A DNA stretch of 29,570 bases from Candidatus Merdimorpha stercoravium (GTDB taxonomy: Bacteria; Bacteroidota; Bacteroidia; Flavobacteriales; UBA1820). The notes under the pieces are model-generated. The model was not told the origin of the DNA, searched no databases, and saw only the letters and a list, made by a program, of their open reading frames with translations. Position numbers and translations under genes: made by a program. Location of the stretch: NCBI GenBank assembly GCA_018715295.1, contig DVLY01000008.1:1-29570 (forward strand), given 5' to 3'. This document shows, piece by piece, positions 1-8,049 of this stretch (positions are counted from its first letter, which is position 1; every line of letters begins with the position of its first letter).

Positions 1-71
1 GGCGGGGCGCTGCGCGCCCTGCCTGCCCGCCCCGCTGCACTCGCCTGCACGCCCAACCTCCCCTCCCAAAG

Positions 72-126
72 TCGTTGCGCACAAAAAAGGGGCGGCCTGC
101 GGCCGCCCCTTTTTTGTGCGCAACGA
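72..126. terminator. Long perfect hairpin, terminator of sppA
   Basis: The arms at 72-97 and 101-126 are perfectly complementary (26 bp) around a 3-nt loop. Each arm carries a run of six A or T next to a GC-rich core, so the structure can terminate transcription on either strand. It lies 5 nt beyond the sppA stop codon. The first 71 bases of the window are GC-rich and show no recognisable gene. Confidence 0.85.
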
Positions 127-131
127 TGACC

Positions 132-1904
132 TTACAGACGCACCGCTACCCCGTAAGGCAAACGCGTAAGCACCACCGGCTCACCCGATTCGGATACCTG
201 GCGCACCGTGCGGTACATCCCGTAAAGGTCCTCGCCCACCAGCTCCTTCACTTTCACCTGCGCATCGCTGTTGAGGATCGACAGCACCTGTTCGAGCGAC
301 GAAGCGGAAGTCTTCGGGTATTCCACCACCGAATAATCCACCGCCCCGGCCAAATCGGCCGCCTTGGCAATGGCTTGGTCCAACCCGCCGATCTCGTCCA
401 CCAGCCCGATCTGCAGCGCAGACACCCCGCTCCACACACGGCCCTGCGCAATGGCATCGACCTGGTCCCAGGTCATCCCGCGGCCTTGCGCCACCCGGCC
501 TACGAACTGCGAATAGGTCTGCTCCACGCTGTTCTGAATGATCTTACTCAAGCCCGGGCTTACCGGAGTGAGGATCGTCGGATCGGCCGAATTGGGATAG
601 ATCGACACCTGATCCGTAGTAATCCCGTTGCGCCCGGCCAACTCCTCCACATTGGGGATATAGGCAAACACCCCGATCGACCCCGTGATGGTCGTCGGTT
701 CGGCAAAGATGTAATCCGCTCCGCACGAGATGTAGTATCCCCCCGAAGCCGCATAATCGCCCATCGACACCACCACCGGCTTTTCGCCCTTGAGGTCCTC
801 GACCATCTTCCAGATGTTGTCCGCCGTAATGGACACCCCGCCGGGGGAGTTCACGCGCAGCACCACCGCTTTGACCCGGTCGTCCTCCGCCGCTTTTTCA
901 AAACCCTTGCGCAGGGCCTCTTCGCTGATCTGCGAAACCGTACCCTTTCCGTACACGATGTCTCCCTGGGCATAGATCACTGCCACGCGATCCTCGCCCC
1001 CATGCATACCAAGACGCCCTGTCACATGACGGGCATATTCGGCGTACTTCACGCGATTCTCTCCCCCCAAACTATCCAGATACGCATCGTACTGCTCGGC
1101 ATACAGCAAACTGTCCACCAGTCCGCATTCCAAAGCCCCCGAAGCGGTAAATCCCAAACGCTGCGAAGCCACCCGATCGACCCACTCCCGGTCGTATCCG
1201 CGCGACTGGGCCGCTGCGATCGAAAGCGTATCCCAAATGGTGGAGATCAGCTCCAGGCTCTGCCGGCGGTTCTCGGGACTCATCTTCTCCAGCAGGAACG
1301 GCTCGACCGCACTCTTGAACTTCCCGGTACGGAATACCTGAACCCCTACGCCGTATTTCTGCTCGAAACCCTTGAAGAACATCGAGGTCATCGACATCCC
1401 TTTGAAGTCCACCGTTCCGTTCGGATTGAGGAACACCTTGTCCGCCAAACTCTTGACGATGTAGTCCCCCTGGCTGTACAGGTTGGCATAGGCCGTAACG
1501 TACTTCCCGGAGGCCTTGAATTCGTCCAAAGCCTTGCGGATAGCCACCAGTTGCGCCATCCCCCCGCCGAAGCCTTCCCCGGTGAGCGAGATCCCTCCGA
1601 TGTTATCATCCTGCGCCGCATAAGCGATGGTCTCGGTCATTTCCCGCAGGCTCACCGGCATGGACACGTTCCCGGCCATGGTGGAAAACGAAGTGAAAAT
1701 AGCCATCGGGTCTTCCACCGCCCGGTCCATGATCGGCACGCTCAGGTCGATCACCAACGTGCTCGCGGGTCTGACCACCGGCTCGGGTTGCGAACCCAGA
1801 CTGGCCAAAGCCGAGAAAAACCCGATTATCAGGATAAACGGCAGGATCATCAGCACCACGCCGGCCAGCAGCGCGGCAAAAAACATCTTGAAAAACTGTC
1901 CCAT
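132..1904 (-). CDS. sppA: Signal peptide peptidase SppA, 67K type
   Basis: This is a membrane-anchored serine protease of the S49 family that degrades signal peptides left in the membrane after protein export. The 590-aa length fits the long, two-domain SppA class. Residues about 7-35 form one N-terminal membrane anchor. The lysine of the catalytic dyad is K197 in GKFKSAVEPF, in the N-terminal domain. The serine nucleophile is S387 in AASGGYY, in the C-terminal domain. The ITGSIGVF motif that follows is also typical of the family. The ATG at 1904 gives a complete N terminus immediately ahead of the anchor. The gene lies downstream of the M64 peptidase gene but is separated from it by a terminator, and it has a candidate -7 element of its own. 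Identification is firm; the substrates are inferred from the family. Confidence 0.95.
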   Translation of the reverse strand: MGQFFKMFFAALLAGVVLMILPFILIIGFFSALASLGSQPEPVVRPASTLVIDLSVPIMDRAVEDPMAIFTSFSTMAGNVSMPVSLREMTETIAYAAQDDNIGGISLTGEGFGGGMAQLVAIRKALDEFKASGKYVTAYANLYSQGDYIVKSLADKVFLNPNGTVDFKGMSMTSMFFKGFEQKYGVGVQVFRTGKFKSAVEPFLLEKMSPENRRQSLELISTIWDTLSIAAAQSRGYDREWVDRVASQRLGFTASGALECGLVDSLLYAEQYDAYLDSLGGENRVKYAEYARHVTGRLGMHGGEDRVAVIYAQGDIVYGKGTVSQISEEALRKGFEKAAEDDRVKAVVLRVNSPGGVSITADNIWKMVEDLKGEKPVVVSMGDYAASGGYYISCGADYIFAEPTTITGSIGVFAYIPNVEELAGRNGITTDQVSIYPNSADPTILTPVSPGLSKIIQNSVEQTYSQFVGRVAQGRGMTWDQVDAIAQGRVWSGVSALQIGLVDEIGGLDQAIAKAADLAGAVDYSVVEYPKTSASSLEQVLSILNSDAQVKVKELVGEDLYGMYRTVRQVSESGEPVVLTRLPYGVAVRL

Positions 1905-1926
1905 ATCTTTCGATTTTTTGTGTTGT

Positions 1927-1934
1927 CAAAACTA
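1927..1934 (-). promoter_or_regulatory. Candidate -7 element for sppA
   Basis: Read on the minus strand this is TAGTTTTG, a match to the Bacteroidota -7 consensus TAnnTTTG, 22 nt before the sppA ATG. I see no TTTG at the expected upstream spacing, because that position falls inside the preceding terminator hairpin. This is therefore a half-supported promoter. Confidence 0.4.
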
Positions 1935-1982
1935 TGCAAAAAAGACCCCTTTGCCCGGGATTCCCGCTGCAAAAGGGTCTTT
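1935..1982 (-). terminator. Terminator of the M64 peptidase operon
   Basis: Arms at 1941-1954 and 1969-1982 pair over 14 positions with one mismatch, and a smaller inner inverted repeat sits in the loop. On the minus strand the stem runs into a T-rich tract. It sits between the M64 peptidase stop and the sppA start, so it should separate the two transcripts. Confidence 0.7.
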
Positions 1983-2012
1983 CGACCGTCTCTGGCCTTA
2001 CTCCCACAGGGC

Positions 2013-3482
2013 TTACTGCGGCATTCCGATCAGGATAGGCGGAGCCAGCGGGATGAATTTCTCGCCTGCACCCAGCGCATTCTGGGCAGCAGCGGAGTTG
2101 GCATTGGCCTGTTCGCGGATACGGGCCGCATCGTTGGCTACGAACTCCTCCCAGGAAGGCGTTTCATTGGAGATGGTCTTGATCTTCGTGTAGATGAAGT
2201 ACGCCTGCGGGCCGTTGAAGTAGCGCACATTGTCGTTCATGATGCTGTTCTGCTCGGCACGCCAGATACCCTTGGCATAGGTGCAAGCTCCCTCGAAGAA
2301 GCCCACCTCGGGATACGTTTCGGGGTCTGCCAGGAAAGGCTGCCAGTTGCTCGGTGCCTGATCGGCCACATTGGTGAGCGAGACGTTGAGATACTGTCCG
2401 ATGCCCTGCCAAGCCGCCAGGGTAGCCGCATTGTAACTTCCACTCGAAGAAGGCAGCGTCTCATCGTAATAGATGTACTCGTCGGCAAAACGTCCGAAAC
2501 CGTGTCCGCCCACTTCATGGCGCAGGGTAGCCTCGAAACTCATCGTACCGGGCGAAGTGGACATCGGGCACATCCCGATGCAAGCCCCCGTACCGTACAT
2601 AATGCACGTACCGGCATACCGCTGGTCGTTGATCACCAGGATGATCACCGTCTTGTTGATGATGTTGTTGCGATCGGTAATGGCGCCGCTCACAGGGTTT
2701 CCGTCCTTGTCCAATACGATATCGGCCCCTTCCTTCATCACGGGAACCCGACGGGCGTAATTGAACACCCTCTGATAGTCGCACGAAGTCGACGTGGAAT
2801 TCGACTCCTGCGAAAAAGTAGCGCTGAAAGCCGTATTGCGCACCGTCGAAGCGAAGTTCTGACGGGTCGAACCGTCGTAGCCATACCCGTAGGTAGCCCC
2901 GCGCTGCTTGCTCTCGGCATATACGTAATATATGTTGAAATGGTCGCGGTACGAACGGAACGGCTCGATATCGAAGAATGCCTCGCGCGCACGATCCATC
3001 GCCTGGTCGTAAGCCCCGCCTTCGGTCAGGTCGTCGAGGGTGAAGCCGTCGCCCATGATCACGATGTTCACCGCATTGGACTGACGGTTGATTTCGGCCG
3101 CCTTGTACGACCCTTCCTCGTGGAAATTCAGGTTCGTATTACCTTCCTGGCTCACGTTGACGGCATATTTCCCTTGCGAGGAAGCCACCGTCAGGGTAGC
3201 CGAGCGCGGGTTGCGCGTATCGTTGTCCGCAATAGTCAGCGCCACCGTCCGGCTGCCGGTGCCCGAAGTAACTTCCGGCTTGCACCATTCGGTCGCCCCG
3301 CTGATGGTCCAGGCCACGTTGGACGATATTTTGATTTCCCCCGAAGCGTTTTCCGCCGCTACGGAAAATGTCGTCTGGGATTCGATCTTCAGGAACGGAT
3401 CTTCCCCCCCTTTCGAACAGGATACCACGGCGGCAAAACAAACGAGCATCGCCGCAGCAAAACGAGTCCAATTTTTCATCAT
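2013..3482 (-). CDS. BACON-domain M64 family metallopeptidase lipoprotein
   Basis: This is a probable surface or periplasmic zinc protease of family M64, the family named for an IgA-cleaving enzyme. The 489-aa protein starts with a lipoprotein signal peptide (lipobox around AVVSC, C22). A BACON domain spans about residues 29-114, with hallmark WCKPE and RTVALTI segments. The peptidase domain spans about 120-489. The zinc motif HEVGGHGFG..ADEY begins at H322, with E323 as general base, H327 as second ligand, and the downstream D334-E335 pair typical of M64. The gene follows a standalone BACON lipoprotein by 34 nt and should be co-transcribed with it. BACON domains are thought to bind carbohydrate or mucin, so targeting of the protease to glycosylated substrates is plausible. 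IgA cleavage is not shown by the sequence. Confidence 0.9.
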   Translation of the reverse strand: MMKNWTRFAAAMLVCFAAVVSCSKGGEDPFLKIESQTTFSVAAENASGEIKISSNVAWTISGATEWCKPEVTSGTGSRTVALTIADNDTRNPRSATLTVASSQGKYAVNVSQEGNTNLNFHEEGSYKAAEINRQSNAVNIVIMGDGFTLDDLTEGGAYDQAMDRAREAFFDIEPFRSYRDHFNIYYVYAESKQRGATYGYGYDGSTRQNFASTVRNTAFSATFSQESNSTSTSCDYQRVFNYARRVPVMKEGADIVLDKDGNPVSGAITDRNNIINKTVIILVINDQRYAGTCIMYGTGACIGMCPMSTSPGTMSFEATLRHEVGGHGFGRFADEYIYYDETLPSSSGSYNAATLAAWQGIGQYLNVSLTNVADQAPSNWQPFLADPETYPEVGFFEGACTYAKGIWRAEQNSIMNDNVRYFNGPQAYFIYTKIKTISNETPSWEEFVANDAARIREQANANSAAAQNALGAGEKFIPLAPPILIGMPQ

Positions 3483-3516
3483 ATGCTATTTTTTGTGTGT
3501 TCTTCTGCAAGAAATA

Positions 3517-3870
3517 TCACTGGGCCGCCTGGTTGACCACCACTGTTACCTGTCCCAGGAACGAGACGACGACCAACTCTGCCTTCCGAGGCTCCGAGGT
3601 CGTATTCTTTTGCACCGACAGATTCACCGTCCGGCGACCGCTGCCCGTGATTAGATCGGGTTTGCACCACTGAGGAGCGTTGGTTACCGTCCAGGTTACA
3701 TCATTGGACGCATCGACCTTGATCTGTGCCTGCGTATCGTTCGCTCCGAGGTTGATCGTCGTAGAAGATTCGACTCCGAAATACGTTTCCTTGTCCTTGG
3801 AGCAGGAGGAGAACAGTGCCAACAAAGGCAAAAGCAATACCAGAAATGCGATTTTTCTCTTCATGACCAT
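3517..3870 (-). CDS. Standalone BACON-domain lipoprotein
   Basis: This is a small lipoprotein of 117 aa consisting of a signal peptide and one BACON domain. I use the ATG at 3870 (an alternative at 3864 would start at MKRK). An upstream extension to 3975 is open but would put a long unrelated stretch before the signal peptide and cross the promoter. The hydrophobic stretch ends in a lipobox FSSC. The mature domain is clearly similar to the BACON domain of the adjacent M64 peptidase: both share W-x-V/I, an acidic or neutral residue before WCKP, a G-x-G-x-RTV core and a final V-x-V/N pattern. No catalytic domain is present. It is first in the operon with the peptidase. A role as binding or accessory subunit is inferred. 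Confidence 0.85.
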   Translation of the reverse strand: MVMKRKIAFLVLLLPLLALFSSCSKDKETYFGVESSTTINLGANDTQAQIKVDASNDVTWTVTNAPQWCKPDLITGSGRRTVNLSVQKNTTSEPRKAELVVVSFLGQVTVVVNQAAQ

Positions 3871-3888
3871 TTTTATTGTGCAGTCCGG

Positions 3889-3919
3889 CAAAAGTAGCAG
3901 GAATAATGTTAATTGCAAA
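3889..3919 (-). promoter_or_regulatory. Bacteroidota-type promoter of the BACON-M64 operon
   Basis: On the minus strand, TTTG at 3919-3916 is followed after exactly 19 nt by TACTTTTG at 3896-3889, a full match to TTTG-N19-TAnnTTTG. The ATG at 3870 lies 18 nt further on. This supports the short start chosen for the BACON lipoprotein. Confidence 0.8.
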
Positions 3920-3976
3920 CCATTTCCCCCGATTTCAGCAGAAAAAGCAGAAAAAATCTCCCCTTTTATATGCACA

Positions 3977-4010
3977 CGACGGCCTGCACCACACCGGGAG
4001 CAAGCCGTCG
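3977..4010 (-). terminator. Weak hairpin after the ileS-dksA operon
   Basis: A 7-bp stem (3977-3983 with 4004-4010) lies downstream of the DksA-family stop codon. There is no strong T run on the minus strand, so this may be a weak or factor-assisted terminator, or only a chance hairpin. Confidence 0.35.
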
Positions 4011-4041
4011 AGACTTTTTCCGTATGATTCCTGATAGAAAA

Positions 4042-4428
4042 TTACAAGCGCTGCTTTTTGGCTTCGATCGACAAGGTCGCATGCGGGACGGCCATCAGGC
4101 GCTCCTTGGAAATGAGCTTGCCCGTTACGCGGCATATCCCGTAGGTCTTGTTTTCGATGCGCACCAACGCATTGCGCAAGTCGCGGATAAACTTCTCCTG
4201 ACGGGCCGCCAACTGGGCATTGGCCTCTTTGGACATCGTCTCCGACCCTTCCTCGAAAGGCTTGAAAGTGGGCGAAGTATCTTCCGTACCGTTTCCCGCA
4301 TGGTTCAGGTACGTCCCCCGGATGATCTCAAGGTCTCTTTCCGCCTTGGCTATCTTTTCGAGAATCAACGCTTTGAACTCCTCCAACTCGGCGTCCGAAT
4401 ACCGTTCTTTTTTTTCGTTCGTCTCCAT
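4042..4428 (-). CDS. TraR/DksA family regulator, zinc-finger cysteines mostly missing
   Basis: The 128-aa protein has the DksA/TraR layout: a helical hairpin (about residues 10-95) followed by a C-terminal finger-like segment (about 96-128). Family members bind in the RNA polymerase secondary channel and adjust initiation, often together with ppGpp. The finger segment reads YGICRVTGKLI then RLMAVPHATLSIEAK, matching the family, but only one cysteine (C99) of the usual four remains, and I see no DxxDxA motif at the hairpin tip. Zinc binding is therefore doubtful. It starts 3 nt after the ileS stop codon and is almost certainly translated from the ileS transcript. Family assignment is firm; whether it acts like E. 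coli DksA is open. Confidence 0.85.
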   Translation of the reverse strand: METNEKKERYSDAELEEFKALILEKIAKAERDLEIIRGTYLNHAGNGTEDTSPTFKPFEEGSETMSKEANAQLAARQEKFIRDLRNALVRIENKTYGICRVTGKLISKERLMAVPHATLSIEAKKQRL

Positions 4429-4431
4429 AGC

Positions 4432-7400
4432 CTACACGTGTTTTAGGATGTTAATACCCATTTTCACATCGTCGAACTCCACCGGTTCCATCCCTTCCGA
4501 CCCGTTGTCGAAAGTCAGGCTCTCCGACAAAGTCTCCGAGCAAATATAATCAATATTCTGCTCGATTGCCAATTTTATCTCCTGCGGAGCGTTAATTCGT
4601 ATATCGATCCGATCGCCCACATTCAGTCCGCGCTCCTTGCGCATGTTCTGCACGCGGTTCACCACCTCGCGCGCAATGCCCTCGGCCCGCAAAGCCTCGT
4701 CGATGGTCAAGTCCAATGCCACCGTCAGCCCGCCGTCCGAAGCCACCGCACTGCCTTCCACATCCTGGGTGGAGATTTCCACCTCGTCGCGGTGGACGGT
4801 AAACATCCGGCCGTCGAGCTCGACCTCCCAAGCCCCCTCGGTCTCCAAAGCGGCGATTTCTCCCTGGTTCATCGCCTGGATCCGAGCGGCGACCGCCTTC
4901 ATATCCTTGCCGTAGCGCGGCCCCATCTTCTTGAAGTCGGGCTTGATCTGCTTGACGAACATCGAAGCATCGGAGAGCAAGTCCACCCGTTTGACATTCA
5001 ACTCGGAGAGGATCAACCCCTCTACCGCATGGATCTGCGCTGCAAAACCGTCCGAAAGGCATGGGATCATGATGCGCGAGAGCGGCTGACGCACCCGGAT
5101 CCGGGCACGTTTGCGCAGCGAAAGCCCCATCGAGCAGATCTTCTGCGCCAACTCCATCCGCTCTTCCAGGGCCTTGTCCACCTTCGAAGCGTCGTACGCC
5201 GGAAAATCGGCCAAGTGCACCGACAGGCTACCGTCGCGGCCGGTTACCGCATTGAGGTCGCGGAACAGGCGGTCGGCAAAGAACGGTGCAATCGGACTCA
5301 TGAGCACCGAAAGGGTTTCCAGACACGTGTACAGGGTCTGGTACGCAGAGAGTTTGTCCCGATCGTCCCCCGACTTCCAGTAACGCCGGCGGGAGAGCCG
5401 CACGAACCAGTTCGAGAGGTTTTCCCCCGTGAAATACTGGATGAGCCGTGCTGCCCGCGTGGGTTCGTAATCGTCCAGCGCATCCTGCACCTGCTTGACC
5501 AGCGTATTGAGTTCCGAAAGGATCCAGCGGTCTATTTCCGGACGCTGGCCGTACTCCATGTCCGCCTCCTGGTAAGTAAAACCGTCCAGGTTGGCATACA
5601 GGGCAAAGAACGAGTACGTGTTGTACAGCGTGCCGAAGAACTTGCGGCGCACCTCTTCGATACCCTCCGGATCGAACTTCAGGTTGTCCCACGGCTGGGC
5701 GTTGGAGATCAGGTACCACCGCACCGCATCCGAGCCGTAACGGTCGATCGTCTCAAAAGGATCGACGGCATTGCCCAGGCGTTTAGACATCTTCTGACCG
5801 TTTTTATCCAGCACCAGTCCGTTGGAGATCACGTTGCGGTAGGCCACCGAATCCTTCACCATCGTCGCGATGGCATGCAGGGTGTAGAACCACCCGCGCG
5901 TCTGGTCCACGCCTTCGGCGATAAAGTCGGCCGGAAATCCCTTCCCGGAGTCGATCAGTTCCTTGTTTTCAAACGGATAGTGCCACTGGGCGAAAGGCAT
6001 CGAGCCCGAATCGAACCACACGTCGATCAGGTCGGCTTCGCGGCGCATCGGGCGCCCCGTCTCCGAAACCAACACGATACCGTCGACGATGTGCTTGTGC
6101 AGGTCGAGGTGCTCGTAGTTTTCCTCGCTCATGTCTCCCGGCACGAAATCCGGGTACGGGTCCTCGGCCATCAGTCCCGCACGGATCGACTTGGCGATCT
6201 CCGCCTTCAGTTCGGCTGCCGAACCGATGATCTTTTCCTCCTTCTTGTCCTCCGTGCGCCAGATCGGGAGCGGAATACCCCAGTAGCGCGAACGCGAGAG
6301 GTTCCAGTCGTTGGCTCCGGCCAGCCAGTTGCCGAAACGGCCCGTGCCGGTAGCCGCCGGCTTCCAGTGGATCGTTTCGTTGAGCTCGCTCATCCGCTCG
6401 CGCACCTGCGGGATACGGATAAACCACGAATCGAGCGGATAGTACAGCACCGGTTTGTCCGTACGCCAGCAGTGGGGGTAGGAGTGCGTATGTTTCGCGG
6501 CCGAGAAAGCCTTGTTTTCTTCCTTGAGCTGGATGATGATCTGCACGTCGAGGCTCTTTTCCGGTTCCTGGCCCGGTTCGTAGTAGGCATTTTTGACGTA
6601 CATCCCGGAGTACTTGCCCAACCCCTGGATAAAGCGCCCCTGCAAGTCCACCAGCGGCACCGGGTTGCCGGCCTCGTCCAGCACCAGCATCGGCGGGATG
6701 TCGGCCAGTTTGGCCACCCGCGCGTCGTCCGCGCCGAAGGTCGGGGCGATGTGCACGATACCCGTACCGTCCTCGGTGGTTACGTAGTCGCCCGAGATCA
6801 CCCGGAAAGCCTTTTCCGCATCCCGGTAAGGCAACACCAAGGGCATCAGCTGCTCGTAGTGCGCACCCACGAGGTCCTTGCCCTTCAACTCTCCCTCGAT
6901 CCGGTAAGGGATCTTCTTGTCCTCCGGCTTGTAGGCCTCGAAGTCGGCTTCGCCGGCCGCCTCGAAGAATTTCCCGCCGAAGACCGACGGCAGCAGCACC
7001 TTGGCCAGGATCACATGCTCCGGGACGAAGGTGTATTGGTTGAAGGTGCGTACCAGCACGTAGTCCACCGCATCGTTCACAGCCAGGGCCGTATTGGACG
7101 GAAGGGTCCAGGGCGTAGTGGTCCACGCCAGGAAATACACGTCGCCTTCCTTGCGCCAGGCTTGGGGCAGAGTGTCCTTTACCGCGCGGAACTGTGCCGT
7201 TACCGTCGGGTCGGACACGTCGCGGTAGCACCCCGGCTGGTTCAACTCGTGGCTGGAAAGCCCCGTGCCCGCTTTGGGCGAATACGGCTGGATGGTATAT
7301 CCCTTGTACAGCAATCCTTTGGCATAGATCTGCGCCAGAAGCCACCATACGGTTTCCATGTATTTCGACTTGTAGGTGATGTACGGGTGCTCCATGTCCA

Positions 7401-7833
7401 CCCAGTAACCGATGCGGCGGGTCAGTTCGTTCCACTTGTCCGTGTAGCGCATCACCACCTGGCGGCAATACCGGTTGTAGTCCTCCACCGAGATCTTCTT
7501 GCCGATGTCCTCCTTGGTAATGCCCAGTTCCTTTTCCACACCCAGCTCTACCGGCAGCCCGTGGGTATCCCAGCCGGCCTTGCGCTGCACCTGATAACCG
7601 GACAGGGTCTTGTACCGGCAAAAGATGTCCTTGATCGTGCGGGCCATCACGTGATGGATCCCCGGCATGCCGTTGGCCGAAGGCGGCCCTTCGAAAAAGA
7701 CGAAGGACGGAGCGCCCCGGCGCTGCGAAACGGACTTCTCGAAGATGCCGTTTTGCTCCCAATATTTCAATTCCTCCCCAGCCAATCCGGTGAGGTTCAA
7801 ATCCTTGTACTCTCTGAATTTTTTATTGCCCAT
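4432..7833 (-). CDS. ileS: Isoleucyl-tRNA synthetase, type 2 (IleRS2)
   Basis: This enzyme charges tRNA-Ile with isoleucine in the cytoplasm. The 1133-aa length and the absence of a C-terminal zinc-ribbon cysteine cluster fit the eukaryote-like IleRS2 group. The Rossmann fold begins with GPPSANGMPGIHH, where the usual HxGH signature is replaced by GIHH (residues 58-61). The editing (CP1) domain lies roughly between 190 and 420, including TTTPWTLPSN near residue 238. The second signature is KMSKR at 681-685, as in type 2 enzymes, rather than KMSKS. The anticodon-binding region follows at about 690-870, then a C-terminal extension. The gene leads an operon with the DksA-family gene. It faces gldE across a 216-nt divergent gap (7834-8049) that holds the gldE promoter; I could not find a convincing ileS promoter there. 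The ATG at 7833 gives the standard N terminus. Confidence 0.97.
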   Translation of the reverse strand: MGNKKFREYKDLNLTGLAGEELKYWEQNGIFEKSVSQRRGAPSFVFFEGPPSANGMPGIHHVMARTIKDIFCRYKTLSGYQVQRKAGWDTHGLPVELGVEKELGITKEDIGKKISVEDYNRYCRQVVMRYTDKWNELTRRIGYWVDMEHPYITYKSKYMETVWWLLAQIYAKGLLYKGYTIQPYSPKAGTGLSSHELNQPGCYRDVSDPTVTAQFRAVKDTLPQAWRKEGDVYFLAWTTTPWTLPSNTALAVNDAVDYVLVRTFNQYTFVPEHVILAKVLLPSVFGGKFFEAAGEADFEAYKPEDKKIPYRIEGELKGKDLVGAHYEQLMPLVLPYRDAEKAFRVISGDYVTTEDGTGIVHIAPTFGADDARVAKLADIPPMLVLDEAGNPVPLVDLQGRFIQGLGKYSGMYVKNAYYEPGQEPEKSLDVQIIIQLKEENKAFSAAKHTHSYPHCWRTDKPVLYYPLDSWFIRIPQVRERMSELNETIHWKPAATGTGRFGNWLAGANDWNLSRSRYWGIPLPIWRTEDKKEEKIIGSAAELKAEIAKSIRAGLMAEDPYPDFVPGDMSEENYEHLDLHKHIVDGIVLVSETGRPMRREADLIDVWFDSGSMPFAQWHYPFENKELIDSGKGFPADFIAEGVDQTRGWFYTLHAIATMVKDSVAYRNVISNGLVLDKNGQKMSKRLGNAVDPFETIDRYGSDAVRWYLISNAQPWDNLKFDPEGIEEVRRKFFGTLYNTYSFFALYANLDGFTYQEADMEYGQRPEIDRWILSELNTLVKQVQDALDDYEPTRAARLIQYFTGENLSNWFVRLSRRRYWKSGDDRDKLSAYQTLYTCLETLSVLMSPIAPFFADRLFRDLNAVTGRDGSLSVHLADFPAYDASKVDKALEERMELAQKICSMGLSLRKRARIRVRQPLSRIMIPCLSDGFAAQIHAVEGLILSELNVKRVDLLSDASMFVKQIKPDFKKMGPRYGKDMKAVAARIQAMNQGEIAALETEGAWEVELDGRMFTVHRDEVEISTQDVEGSAVASDGGLTVALDLTIDEALRAEGIAREVVNRVQNMRKERGLNVGDRIDIRINAPQEIKLAIEQNIDYICSETLSESLTFDNGSEGMEPVEFDDVKMGINILKHV

Positions 7834-7953
7834 AGTTTTCTGCCGGCGGGGAACCGCCTCGCTTGTAAGAATTTGCGAAAATACGCATTTTTCCGGTTTT
7901 TTCCGCCGGCCGCCCTGTCTTTTTGCACATTTGCCGCCGTAACCCGCAAAATA

Positions 7954-7985
7954 TTTGCACGATAAGTTCCCTTTGCCTATCTTTG
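7954..7985 (+). promoter_or_regulatory. Bacteroidota-type promoter of gldE
   Basis: TTTG at 7954-7957 is separated by 20 nt from TATCTTTG at 7978-7985, matching the primary-sigma consensus of the phylum. The predicted leader to the TTG start at 8050 is about 58 nt and contains short GC-rich inverted repeats. Confidence 0.75.
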
Positions 7986-8049
7986 CTCCGGATTCCGCAG
8001 AGTCCCCGCCCCCGGCGGAGATTCCATTTATTAACTAAAACCTATCGTT

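Noticed and set aside
75..3536. Plus-strand open frame of 1153 codons
   Set aside because: It runs antisense to sppA and the M64 peptidase, both with full motifs, and its Arg/His-rich translation matches no family I know. High GC lowers stop frequency on the complementary strand.
3871..3975. Extended N terminus of the BACON lipoprotein
   Set aside because: The extra codons cross a consensus promoter and would place about 35 residues before a normal lipoprotein signal peptide.
4792..7965. Plus-strand open frame of 1057 codons
   Set aside because: Antisense of ileS, rich in Arg, His and Val, with no recognisable domain; a shadow caused by codon composition.
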